From positions 1 through 37,403 of the forward strand of contig JASHTI010000076.1 in assembly GCA_030040625.1 (NCBI GenBank): a stretch of DNA of 37,403 nucleotides, given 5' to 3'. Position numbers and translations under genes: made by a program. The DNA is from Thermoplasmata archaeon. GTDB taxonomy: Archaea > Thermoplasmatota > Thermoplasmata > Lutacidiplasmatales > UBA184. Under the pieces are notes generated by a model, which was not told where the DNA came from, searched no databases, and was given only the letters and a program-made list of their open reading frames with translations. This document shows, one piece after another, positions 24,765 to 32,346 of this stretch. The stretch's first letter is position 1, and each line of letters begins with the position of its first letter.

Positions 24765-24772
24765 GCTAATGC
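24765..24772 (+). promoter_or_regulatory. TATA-like element of the first cyclase gene
   Basis: gctaatgc is centred about 31 bases before the ATG at 24800. It predicts a transcription start within the inverted repeat that follows. Confidence 0.45.
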
Positions 24773-24779
24773 CCTGTTC

Positions 24780-24799
24780 CGGGGTGGCTGCTCACCCCG
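24780..24799. promoter_or_regulatory. Perfect 7+7 inverted repeat abutting the cyclase start codon
   Basis: CGGGGTG (24780-24786), spacer GCTGCT, CACCCCG (24793-24799), then ATG at 24800. The predicted start site falls inside it, so a DNA operator is more likely than an RNA hairpin. Confidence 0.4.
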
Positions 24800-26710
24800 A
24801 TGCCCCGGCGACTTTCGGCGATCATGTTCACCGACATCGTCGGCTTCACGCCGCTGACCCAGGACGACGAGCGAGGGGCGCTACGCGTGCTCCAGGAGCA
24901 GGAGGAACTCGTATCGCCTCTGCTGGCCGCGCACCAGGGGCGGAAGATCAAGTCGATCGGAGACGGGCTCCTCATCGAGTTCGAGGACGCGCTCGACGCC
25001 GTAGAGTGCGGAGTGGAGCTTCAACTGCGCCTGAGGGCACGAAATCGAGGGGAGGGGGTCCGGTCGTTCCGGATCCGGGTCGGCATTCACCTCGGAGACG
25101 TTCAGCGACAGGGCGATGACATCCTCGGCGATGCGGTGAACATCGCCTCGCGCATCGTCCCGCTGGCCGAGCCGGGAGGTGTGTGCATCTCCGAGCATGT
25201 GGCGGCCCAGGTGCGGAACAAGGTCGCCTACCGCCTCGAGGACCTGGGCCGACGGTCCCTGAAGGGGGTTCGCGAGCCGGTCACGCTCTACCGGGTCCTG
25301 CTACCGGGCACCGGCCCCGAGACGCTCTCCCCTTCCGCCGGGGTGCCCCGCCTCGCGGTTCTCCCGTTCGCCAACATCAGTCCGGACCCTAAGGACGAGT
25401 ACTTCGCCGATGGCCTCACCGAGGAACTCATCACGACGCTCTCTCAGCTGCACAACCTCCAGGTGATCGCGCGTACCTCGGTGATGCAGTACCGCGCCGC
25501 ACCGAAGTCGATCGCCCAGGTCGGAGCGGAACTCGGGGTGAGCGCGGTCCTCGAGGGCAGCGTCCGAAAGGCCGATCGGCAGCTCCGGATCACGGTCCAG
25601 CTCATCGACGTCGCCTCCCAGGCGCACACGTGGGCGAGCACCTACGATCGGACCCTCGACGACATCTTCGCGATCCAGACCGAGGTGGCGAAGCGGATCG
25701 CCGAGGCGCTGAAGGTTCGACTGGCGGCGACCGAGGAGCGCCGGCTCGAAAAGGCGCCCCGGGTCGACCCCGACTCCTATCTGGCCTACCTCCGGGGCCG
25801 CAACGTCCTCCGATCCTCGTACCGGGAGGAGGTGATGGCGTCGGCTGGGAAGGAGTTCCAGACCGCGATCGCCCTCGATCCGCGGAACGCCATGGCCTAC
25901 TCGGCGCTCGCCGATGTCACGAACCTCAGCGGTGCGTTCTACCGCCGCGAGAGTCGAGCGAGCTGGACCGCCGACTCTCGCCCCCTCGCGGAGAAGGCCC
26001 TGGAGCTCGATCCGAACCTCGCCGAGGCGCACGCCTCGCTGGGACTGATCCTCTACAACAACACCGAGTGGACCGCGGCGGAGAAGGAGTTCGAGATCGC
26101 GCTCGACCTGAGCCCGAGCTACTCGGCGGCGCGGGTCTACTACGGCGCCCTGCTCATGGAGGAGGGGCGCCCGGACCAGGCGCTCCGCGAACTGGCCCTG
26201 GCGGAGGCCTCCGACCCGCTCTGGGCCAGCTGCGTCGACTTCCACACGCGATTTCTCGTAACCGTGCGAAGGATGGTGGAGGCGAAGACGAGCCTGGATC
26301 ACCTGCGCACCCTCGACCCGGCCGGTCTCCTGTACTACGGGGCGCTGGCGTACTACCATCTGGCCAACGGCGATCTCGCGCAGGCGTTGCCGGCCGTCGG
26401 GCGCGCCGAAGGGCAGCGCCCCGGCTCTGAGTGGTTCTGGCGGCTCGCCTACCTCTGCCAGAGCGGAGCCGTAGCGGAGGCGAGGACGCTTCTGGCGGAG
26501 GTCGAGGCGAGGCCCGCTCCGGAACCCATCTCGACCCGCGCGCAGGGACATGCCCTGCTGGGCGACCTGGACGGCTGCTTTCGGCTGCTGGAGCAAGGCG
26601 CCCGGGAGGGAGTTCTCTCCCTGCAGTACCTTCGGAACGACCCGTGGTTCGAATCCGTCCGAGCCGACCCGCGGTTCGGTCGGATCCTGAAGGAACTGAA
26701 CCTTCCCTGA
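24800..26710 (+). CDS. Class III adenylate/guanylate cyclase - TolB-like - TPR protein 1
   Basis: A 636-residue protein in three parts. Residues 1-170 form a class III nucleotide cyclase domain: metal-binding D12 in FTDIVGFT and D55 in KSIGDG, and the base/ribose segment DDILGDAVNIASR with D107, N114 and R118. These are the residues of an active cyclase. Residues about 175-300 form a TolB/FlgO-like region beginning AVLPFANISPDPKDEYFADGLTEEL. From about 310 to the end come TPR helices with NPNLAEAHASLGLILY-type repeats. It has no membrane helices. It should make a cyclic nucleotide in response to an unknown signal, with TPRs for protein contacts. The paralogue at the right edge is its closest relative here. 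Confidence 0.88.
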   Translation: MPRRLSAIMFTDIVGFTPLTQDDERGALRVLQEQEELVSPLLAAHQGRKIKSIGDGLLIEFEDALDAVECGVELQLRLRARNRGEGVRSFRIRVGIHLGDVQRQGDDILGDAVNIASRIVPLAEPGGVCISEHVAAQVRNKVAYRLEDLGRRSLKGVREPVTLYRVLLPGTGPETLSPSAGVPRLAVLPFANISPDPKDEYFADGLTEELITTLSQLHNLQVIARTSVMQYRAAPKSIAQVGAELGVSAVLEGSVRKADRQLRITVQLIDVASQAHTWASTYDRTLDDIFAIQTEVAKRIAEALKVRLAATEERRLEKAPRVDPDSYLAYLRGRNVLRSSYREEVMASAGKEFQTAIALDPRNAMAYSALADVTNLSGAFYRRESRASWTADSRPLAEKALELDPNLAEAHASLGLILYNNTEWTAAEKEFEIALDLSPSYSAARVYYGALLMEEGRPDQALRELALAEASDPLWASCVDFHTRFLVTVRRMVEAKTSLDHLRTLDPAGLLYYGALAYYHLANGDLAQALPAVGRAEGQRPGSEWFWRLAYLCQSGAVAEARTLLAEVEARPAPEPISTRAQGHALLGDLDGCFRLLEQGAREGVLSLQYLRNDPWFESVRADPRFGRILKELNLP

Positions 26711-26857
26711 GCGCGGGCCGACGGGGCCTCCGCGCCCGCCGCCGCCTCACGTAGGGAAGTCGACGTTACGAAGATGGGTGTCGTTATCTACCGCGGCCTT
26801 CCGCCGGCCCGAAGGTAAGGGCGAGCCGCGACGGCGCTCGCCGGTAGGGAGAGCAGC

Positions 26858-28375
26858 TTGGCAGGTCCGGAGCCACTCGAGTGGGACGGCCCGGTCGCCC
26901 CACCCGACGCCCCCCCGCTCTCCTCGACCCGGGAGGCCGGGATCATCCTCGCGCTCCTGCTCGGGCTCCTCCTTGGCGCCCTCGATAATTTCATCGTCGC
27001 GACGGCCCTCCCGAACATCGCGGAGGACCTGCACGACGTATCGGGGCAGGTCTTCGTCGTCACGGGCTACCTCATCGCGCAGACGGTGGCCATTCCGATC
27101 TTCGGCAAGCTCTCGGACCGGTTCGGGCGCCGGTCGTTCTACCTGTTCGGGCTGAGCATCTTCCTGGTCGGCTCCGTCCTCTCCGGGTTGAGTCAGAATC
27201 TCAACGAGCTGATCGCCTTCCGGGCCGTCCAGGGCCTGGGAAGCGGGGCGTTCTTCACGGTCGTCTTTTCGATCATCGCGGACATCTTTCCCCCGAAGCT
27301 CGCCGCCCGGCTGGTCGGCATCCTTTCCGGGGTCTTCGGGGTCGCCATCGTGGCCGGCCCCCTGATCGGCAGCGCGATCATCGACGCGACGACCTGGCGC
27401 TGGATCTTCTTCGTCAACCTGCCCGTCGGCGGCTTCGCCATCGCCCTCGTCCTCGCCACCATGGGTCCGATGCGGCCGTCGACGAACGTTGCGCACCCGT
27501 TCGACGCCCTCGGGGCCGCCCTCATGGCGACCTGGGTGGGCACGCTCGTCTTCGCCCTGGTCGAGGTCTCGAGCGGGTGGGCCTGGACGGACCCCCGCAC
27601 GATCGCTCTCCTCGGAGTCGCGCTCGTCGTCCTCCCCTTCTCCCTCTGGCAGGAGTGGCGCGCGGCGGACCCCCTGCTCCCGCTGCGGTATTTCCGAATA
27701 CGACTGGTCGCCGCTTCGAGCGGGGTGAATTTCCTCCGGGGAGCGGTGCTGGTCGTGGTCGTCACCTTCGTTCCGATCATGGTCGTGGACGGCTTCGGAG
27801 GCTCGGTCAACCTGAGCCGGGACGTGCTCTACGCGATGATGGTCCCGATGGTCATCGGGGCCGCGGTGAGCGGACCTCTCGTCACGCGATTCGGCTACCG
27901 GGCCCCGCTGGTCATCGGCCTGATCCTCGCCATCATCGGGACGTACCTGCTGACCCAGGTTCCGACGGAGCCTCCCGTGCTCCGGACGAGCGATGGGTTC
28001 ATCCCTCTCGGTCTGGCCGGAGCCCTGATCCCGGTCGGCTGGGGTGTCGGGATGACCTTCGCACCCACGCAACTGGCGATCCAGTACAGCGTCTCGAAGG
28101 ACGACCTGGGCGCGGGCACCTCGCTGGTGTGGTTCCTCTCGAACCTCGGAGGGGCGATCGTCGGTTCGCTCCTCGGCGCCTACCAGCTCGGGGTCTTCAA
28201 GTCCCTCGACCTCCCGTTCCCGGAGGCGTTCGCTGTCTCCATCCGGAATGTCTGGTGGGCCCTGGTTCCTATCGCGATCCTGGGTCTGCTCTTCGCCCTC
28301 GTCGTCTCCGGGCAACTGCCGACGACGGCGGGCGAGGACGGAGATTCTCCAGCGTCACCCGCTCTGATGGGCTGA
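26858..28375 (+). CDS. MFS transporter, DHA2 (14-helix) drug/H+ antiporter type
   Basis: A 505-residue protein with about 14 transmembrane helices. LGALDNFIVATALPNIAEDL in helix 1 is motif D1 of DHA2 exporters, GKLSDRFGRRSFY is motif A, and GVFGVAIVAGPLIGSAIIDATTWRWIFFVNLPVG covers motif C and the following conserved WRWIF-x-N-x-P segment. It should export hydrophobic compounds in exchange for protons. The start is a TTG at 26858 with AGGGAGAG about 6 bases upstream; a TATA-like gaaggtaagg (about 26811-26820) fits a transcription start 16 bases before it. Confidence 0.88.
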   Translation: MAGPEPLEWDGPVAPPDAPPLSSTREAGIILALLLGLLLGALDNFIVATALPNIAEDLHDVSGQVFVVTGYLIAQTVAIPIFGKLSDRFGRRSFYLFGLSIFLVGSVLSGLSQNLNELIAFRAVQGLGSGAFFTVVFSIIADIFPPKLAARLVGILSGVFGVAIVAGPLIGSAIIDATTWRWIFFVNLPVGGFAIALVLATMGPMRPSTNVAHPFDALGAALMATWVGTLVFALVEVSSGWAWTDPRTIALLGVALVVLPFSLWQEWRAADPLLPLRYFRIRLVAASSGVNFLRGAVLVVVVTFVPIMVVDGFGGSVNLSRDVLYAMMVPMVIGAAVSGPLVTRFGYRAPLVIGLILAIIGTYLLTQVPTEPPVLRTSDGFIPLGLAGALIPVGWGVGMTFAPTQLAIQYSVSKDDLGAGTSLVWFLSNLGGAIVGSLLGAYQLGVFKSLDLPFPEAFAVSIRNVWWALVPIAILGLLFALVVSGQLPTTAGEDGDSPASPALMG

Positions 28376-28587
28376 CCCGCGCGATCCGCGCATGTCGCAA
28401 CGCCGGCCCTGAGCCGAGATGCTCCCTCCACTTGCCCGCCGCCTTCCTTAGATTCGCGCCGCGGGCCGAGAGATCTGGAAGAGGTTCGCGACCGTGTACG
28501 CCCTCCGTGCCGGGCTCGAGGTAGCGTCGGCGCCATCGCCGACGGGGGGTCGGCCGCCCGCTCGGGACCTGGCCCGAGCCTAGGAAG

Positions 28588-28595
28588 GCTTAGTT
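28588..28595 (+). promoter_or_regulatory. TATA element of the methyltransferase gene at 28617
   Basis: ggaaggcttagtt holds a purine-rich BRE and TATA-like gcttagtt, centred 26 bases before the ATG, which predicts a leaderless mRNA. Confidence 0.5.
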
Positions 28596-28616
28596 CGACG
28601 CGTCGCTCCATCGACC

Positions 28617-29456
28617 ATGGCGCCGAGAAGGATTCGCCGTCGCGCCGGCGGCAAGTCCGAGCCGTACCGATCTACGAACCGCGTCTCGTGGGACCGGACC
28701 GCACGCTGGTACGAGGCCCACTGCCAACGGGATCTGGGACGTCACGGGGGTGAGGCCTGGGGGCTGTTCCGTGTTCCGGAGCGCGAGCTTCAGCTCCTGG
28801 GCGCGGTCCGCGGGCGTGACGCCCTCGAACTCGGCTGCGGGGCTGCATGGTGGTCGATCGCTCTCGCACGGAGGGGCGCGAGGGTAGTGGGTCTCGACTT
28901 CTCGCCCGTCCGACTCGCCCAAGCTAGGACGAAGATGGACGCCGCCGGTGTCGACTTCCCCTTGGTCGCGGCGCCGGCAGAGGCGATCCCGTTCCCGGAA
29001 GCGAGCTTCGACCTCGTTCTCTCCGACTACGGGGCCACGACGTTCGCGGACCCGTTCCGGGTCACCCCCGAGGTTGCCCGGGTACTACGTCCTGGGGGGA
29101 TCTTTGTCTTCGCACACGCGAGCCCGTTCCGTTCCATCGCCGAGACGCTGGCACGTCGCGGAATGACGCGTCGACTCGTCCGAGACTACTTTGGACTCCA
29201 CCGCCTCCGCATCACGGACACCATTGAGTTCCAGCTGACCTACTCGCAATGGTTCCGCGTCTTCGAGGAGAGCGGGTTCGTCGTCGAACGTCTTGTCGAA
29301 CCGACGGCCCCGAAGCGCCCGATCAGCAGCTATCTGTCGATGCGGGACCAGGAGTGGGCCCGCCACTGGCCGATCGAGGCGATCTGGAAACTGCGGAGGC
29401 GGGTCCCAAGCGGAAGTCTCGGCAAGACTCGGGACCGATCGCGCCGGCCGAAGTGA
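28617..29456 (+). CDS. Class I SAM-dependent methyltransferase (Methyltransf_11-like)
   Basis: A 279-residue protein. A basic N-terminus (residues 1-20) precedes NRVSWDRTARWYEAHC. The SAM-binding motif is ALELGCGAAWWSIALA (about 69-84), with VVGLDFSPVRLAQAR as the acidic strand, ASFDLVLSDYG as motif IV and VLRPGGIFVFAHASPF as the post-core segment. All motifs are present in the expected order, so it is a complete enzyme. The substrate is unknown. The C-terminal 80 residues (YFGLHRLRITDTIEFQLTYSQW...) are probably substrate-specificity structure. It is the last ordinary gene before the accessory island. Confidence 0.85.
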   Translation: MAPRRIRRRAGGKSEPYRSTNRVSWDRTARWYEAHCQRDLGRHGGEAWGLFRVPERELQLLGAVRGRDALELGCGAAWWSIALARRGARVVGLDFSPVRLAQARTKMDAAGVDFPLVAAPAEAIPFPEASFDLVLSDYGATTFADPFRVTPEVARVLRPGGIFVFAHASPFRSIAETLARRGMTRRLVRDYFGLHRLRITDTIEFQLTYSQWFRVFEESGFVVERLVEPTAPKRPISSYLSMRDQEWARHWPIEAIWKLRRRVPSGSLGKTRDRSRRPK

Positions 29457-29643
29457 CGCGCACCCGCGCTCCGGGACACCGATGCTCGGCACGGTGCCCC
29501 GACAGGTCCACCCGTCGGTCCCAAGACGCCTGCTGACGGTGTTTAGGGTACCGGGCCGAGCCGCGGAGCCCGAGAACCTCCGGCCAAGGAGCGCCGGTGC
29601 GGGCCCGACCCGGTGCGCCCGCTAGCGGCAGAGCCCCGAATGT

Positions 29644-29674
29644 GATATAGTGTGGTTACATGTAGGTCATGTAG
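29644..29674 (+). promoter_or_regulatory. vapBC promoter with direct repeats / palindrome
   Basis: A TATA box (gatatagt, 29644-29651) is followed by the perfect palindrome TACATGTA (29657-29664) and a 9-base-spaced direct repeat, catgtag at 29659-29665 and 29668-29674. The predicted start (about 29673) lies within the repeats. This is a typical place for VapB autorepression. Confidence 0.45.
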
Positions 29675-29679
29675 CCATC

Positions 29680-29931
29680 ATGGCATCAAAGACCGTCGCT
29701 CTGGACCTGGAAGCGTACGACCTGCTGAAGCGGCAGAAGCGGTCGGACGAGAGCTTCAGCGATGCGGTGAAACGTCTAGCCCGCCCCCGTCGCCCTATCT
29801 CCGATTTCGCAGGTCTGTGGGGCGATCTGTCGGCCACCGAGCGCCGAGCCCTGGACGAGGCGTACAAGGACCTACGGGCCGCGGATCAGCGGCGCGCCGA
29901 TCGCATACGCGACCACTGGCGTGAGCGATGA
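29680..29931 (+). CDS. vapB: VapB-type antitoxin
   Basis: An 83-residue protein. MASKTVALDLEAYDLLKRQKRSDESFSDAVKRLAR (1-35) follows the archaeal VapB/DUF217-like pattern: a short beta strand, then a helix with YxLLKxxKRxxESFSDVI-like sequence that forms the dimer and DNA-binding unit. The C-terminal half (FAGLWGDLSATERRALDEAY) is the toxin-embracing helix/strand. The ATG at 29680 has a TATA box 30 bases upstream; in-frame upstream codons are ignored. It overlaps vapC by 4 bases (ATGA), the usual coupling of a TA operon. Confidence 0.88.
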   Translation: MASKTVALDLEAYDLLKRQKRSDESFSDAVKRLARPRRPISDFAGLWGDLSATERRALDEAYKDLRAADQRRADRIRDHWRER

Positions 29932-30314
29932 AGTGTCTCGACTCGACGTTCTGCATTGACCTGCTCAAGGGACTCCCGGAGGCCCGGGCTCGGGCCGAGG
30001 AGCTTGTCCGCGAAGGAGAGCGGCTGGCAATCGCGGCGCCGGCGTTGACCGAGGTGCTCGTGGGCGCCTTTCGACAGGGTGGTCGACGCCTGGCTCAGTC
30101 CCTTGATTTCGTCGCGCAGCTGGAAGTCCTAGGCGTCAACGAAGACATCGCCCTGGAGGCGGCACGGGTAGGGGGCGAGTGCCTCCGACGGGGCGAGGCG
30201 GTGGGCACCACGGATCTGTTGATCGCCGCAACTGCGAAGCAGCACCACGCCCACCTAGTTAGTAGAGATCGAGACTTCGCACGCGTTCCCGGGCTCATCC
30301 TCGAGACCTACTAG
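29928..30314 (+). CDS. vapC: VapC-type PIN-domain RNase toxin
   Basis: A 128-residue PIN protein. The four acidic active-site residues are present: D5 (CLDST), E42 (ALTEVL), D96 (GTTDLLIA) and D114 (SRDRDF), the last with D116 as a possible extra. Length and motif spacing are those of active VapC ribonucleases, which cleave tRNA or rRNA in a Mg2+-dependent way. It is coupled to VapB by a 4-base overlap. The RNA target cannot be predicted. Confidence 0.93.
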   Translation: MKCLDSTFCIDLLKGLPEARARAEELVREGERLAIAAPALTEVLVGAFRQGGRRLAQSLDFVAQLEVLGVNEDIALEAARVGGECLRRGEAVGTTDLLIAATAKQHHAHLVSRDRDFARVPGLILETY

Positions 30315-30394
30315 CGACTCGAAGTGGGTGACCGGCTGCCTGCGCCCTCGAGTTACCCCCGCCGCCCGGAGGGATGCTACACTGCCTGGCTAGC

Positions 30395-30428
30395 GGCGGG
30401 ATCAAGCCCCCCCTGGGGGGCACCCGCC
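30395..30428 (+). other. Strong compound hairpin between vapC and the next TA pair
   Basis: GGCGGG (30395-30400) pairs with CCCGCC (30423-30428). Inside, GCCCCC (30406-30411) pairs with GGGGGC (30416-30421) around a CCTG loop, separated by a 5:1 internal bulge. It ends about 45 bases before the next gene's start. Terminator, leader structure or RNA element are all possible; no T-run follows. Confidence 0.35.
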
Positions 30429-30474
30429 GAAGCCGCGGCAACCTCCATGTACGTCTCGACTAGTGATGGCAATG

Positions 30475-30867
30475 ATGGGAACCCGCGACATCTACACCAG
30501 CATTCCAGTCCACCAATCGACCCTGCGCGCATTACGGCCCGTCAAATCTGCTGGCCAAACATGGGACGATCTATTGATGGCACTAGCGGACGACTACCTC
30601 TCCCCGGCGCTGAAGCGCGGACTTGACCGTCGGTCGTCGACGGAGGACATCGTGCCCGGGACCGCCATGAAACGCGAGTACAACTCGTGGAGACGCGAGC
30701 GTGGCAAGCCGTCGCGCCGGCGACGGGCCAGATTTCACCCGGACAGCGAGCCTTCAGTTCTGGGCGCTGCCAGCCTCGGCGATCGAAGCGTTTGCCGCCG
30801 CGTTCGTAGAGCTCACCCCGTACCCGGAGCGGCATTCGCCCACCCTCGACGTCTTCCCGATCCGTAA
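30475..30867 (+). CDS. Antitoxin-like protein of RelE-type pair (3' end possibly altered)
   Basis: From the ATG at 30475 (alternatives at 30463, 30466 and 30472) the frame runs 130 codons to a TAA at 30865-30867. The first 60 residues (TSIPVHQSTLRALRPVKSAGQTWDDLLMALADDYL) resemble small archaeal antitoxins in which a beta strand is followed by a helix with a (S/T)-(W/Y)-DDLL motif. From about residue 76 it becomes Arg/Pro-rich and overlaps the toxin frame by 167 bases. That is far more than usual, so the last 55 residues are probably read through after loss of an original stop. A TATA-like ccatgtacg is centred about 25 bases upstream of the ATG at 30475. Confidence 0.55.
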   Translation: MGTRDIYTSIPVHQSTLRALRPVKSAGQTWDDLLMALADDYLSPALKRGLDRRSSTEDIVPGTAMKREYNSWRRERGKPSRRRRARFHPDSEPSVLGAASLGDRSVCRRVRRAHPVPGAAFAHPRRLPDP

Positions 30868-31009
30868 CGATCCCGTTCGTTGGAGGCTGAAGGCTGTCGG
30901 TTACCGCGCGATATACCAGATTCGACCGGGCCGGGCGGTGATCGAGGCCATTCTACCCCGAACGGAATGGACCTACGAGGACTTCGAAGCACACCGCAAG
31001 CGACCCTGA
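30701..31009 (+). CDS. RelE/ParE-like toxin
   Basis: A 102-residue protein beginning with GTG at 30701. Its fold pattern is that of the RelE superfamily: an N-terminal helix pair (ASLQFWALPASAIEAFAAAFVELTPYP), then RWRLKAVGYRAIYQIRPGRAVIEAILPRTEWTYEDFE, which is the beta-sheet with Arg/Lys and Tyr positions expected around the active site. It follows the antitoxin frame in the +1 register with a long overlap. If active, it would cleave ribosome-bound mRNA or inhibit gyrase (ParE branch); by eye the RelE mRNase branch is slightly more likely. The start may be internal to an altered junction. Confidence 0.7.
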   Translation: MASRRAGDGPDFTRTASLQFWALPASAIEAFAAAFVELTPYPERHSPTLDVFPIRNDPVRWRLKAVGYRAIYQIRPGRAVIEAILPRTEWTYEDFEAHRKRP

Positions 31010-31168
31010 AGGCACCGAGTCCCAATACAAGGATCCCCGACGGGACCGGCTCAGGGGGTTGTGTCGACCCCGCTAGTGGTGCAAGGCTGCATGCCGCCAC
31101 AGAGAGGGAATCTCCGCCATCCCCCGAGCCTGCTGCGTCCTGACCGGGGAGGTAGGGGCCCGCGGCGC

Positions 31169-31693
31169 CTAGGCGACTATCTCGCGAACCACCATCGGCT
31201 TCTGGTCGGCCATGTCGAGGAGCGGTGAGCATGTCAGGAGGGCACGGTCGTTCGTGAAGAGAACCTCACAATCACGGCACGCCACAGCAGACGCTGCAAC
31301 CAACGAATCCGTGAGCGCGAGATGCGAGTCGGCTCGCCGCAGGCTTCGCGCAATGCCCAGCGTGTCGTCACCCCCATGATCGCCCAACCCGCAGAGTTGG
31401 ATGCGTCGGTCTCGGACAGCGACCAGCAGGCGTCGGGAGGCGTCATCCGCTAGGCTAGCTGCGAGGGATGACTCGGCAGCATCGCGAGCGATTGTGAGGA
31501 AGACTTCCCCGATAACAATCTGGCTTATCGTCGGCGGGTGGCTGGCCCCGTGTCGGAAGAACAGTGTACGAGCGGCTCGGAGTATGTCCGGATCCGCGTC
31601 CCAATTCAGGAGGAACGGGCGCGCGTAGCAACTGTCTACGTGTGCCCAATGAGTTCCTTGTGACTGCTTAGGAATGCTCGAACCTCCTTCCAA
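31169..31693 (-). CDS. PIN-domain nuclease, probable toxin
   Basis: With the TTG at 31693 as start it is 174 residues. Acidic PIN residues are D20 (HVDSCYA), E63 (IGEVFL), D129 (LTDSLVA) and D149 (FTNDR). The start is unsettled. GGAGG (31683-31687) lies inside the TTG-initiated frame and is spaced 6-7 bases before an in-frame ATT at 31675, which would give a 168-residue protein beginning just before the first beta strand. No ATG or GTG is available near it. It overlaps the end of the YwgA/Panacea-like gene upstream, on the same strand, so the two look like a toxin-antitoxin pair. The expected action is RNA cleavage. Confidence 0.75.
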   Translation of the reverse strand: MEGGSSIPKQSQGTHWAHVDSCYARPFLLNWDADPDILRAARTLFFRHGASHPPTISQIVIGEVFLTIARDAAESSLAASLADDASRRLLVAVRDRRIQLCGLGDHGGDDTLGIARSLRRADSHLALTDSLVAASAVACRDCEVLFTNDRALLTCSPLLDMADQKPMVVREIVA

Positions 31694-32145
31694 GTGGGTT
31701 CGCTCAGGTGGGGTTTGATTGACTTAGCCCAAGCTAGCGCTGTCTGCACGTCGCCGCGGGAGGTGACCCCGTCCACCACGGTTGTAAGGCCCTCCAAGAA
31801 CTCGGGCCCCCGGGCCATGGCAGACGCAACCGTGTCCAGAGTCGACGGACTCAAATCGGCGGCCGGAGAGGCCGATCTCAAGCCCGCGTCTCCCAGCGCG
31901 TAGTAAAGTTCGGCCAGGTCCGGGGAGTATGGACCGTTGAGGTACATGTTGTAGCTAAGCCGGGCCGCCGCCGGGTAGCCCAGCTTTCGCAGCAGATAGA
32001 CTGCTTTCTGGATCTCGAATCGTCCGGGTTTCGAGGTCATTGAGAATGGACGCCCGGTTTTCGCGGAGAGCGCACTCAGGGCCCGAGCAATAGCTCGGCG
32101 CTGCTTCTGGAACGTAATCGGCTCCGCCGTCATCCCCAAGGTCAT
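31636..32145 (-). CDS. YwgA/Panacea (DUF4065)-like protein, probable antitoxin
   Basis: A 169-residue protein (ATG at 32145; the ATG at 32133 is also possible and lies closer to the leaderless position of a TATA-like tctaactc near 32160-32167). KPGRFEIQKAVYLLRKLGY (about 38-56), then ARLSYNMYLNGPYSPDLAELYYALGD, follows the Panacea/YwgA pattern: F-x-(L/I)QK-x-(I/V)YLL followed by Y-x-x-GPYS-x-x-L. Panacea-domain proteins serve as antitoxins for very different toxins. Here the partner downstream is a PIN nuclease (overlapping by up to 58 bases). A PIN toxin with a Panacea-like antitoxin would be unusual. The family call is by pattern only. Confidence 0.6.
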   Translation of the reverse strand: MTLGMTAEPITFQKQRRAIARALSALSAKTGRPFSMTSKPGRFEIQKAVYLLRKLGYPAAARLSYNMYLNGPYSPDLAELYYALGDAGLRSASPAADLSPSTLDTVASAMARGPEFLEGLTTVVDGVTSRGDVQTALAWAKSIKPHLSEPTWKEVRAFLSSHKELIGHT

Positions 32146-32346
32146 CTCGGCACCTCTATCTGAGTTAGACCCCCCGCCCCCCCGATAGCCTCGCGTCTTG
32201 CAGTGGCTGCCCAAGGCGGGGCTGACCGAGCGACACTCAGATGGACCAACAATCCTGTGGCTGGCGGTCCCTGGTCCAGGCCGGCAGAGTCGAAGGCTTG
32301 GTCCCCCATAGAGAAGTTGTGACTTCGCAGATTGGCGGCGCCTAGA

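Noticed and set aside
26747..28315. 522-codon minus-strand frame opposite the MFS transporter
   Set aside because: Extreme Asp/Glu/Arg/Gln content is what the antisense of membrane helices gives.
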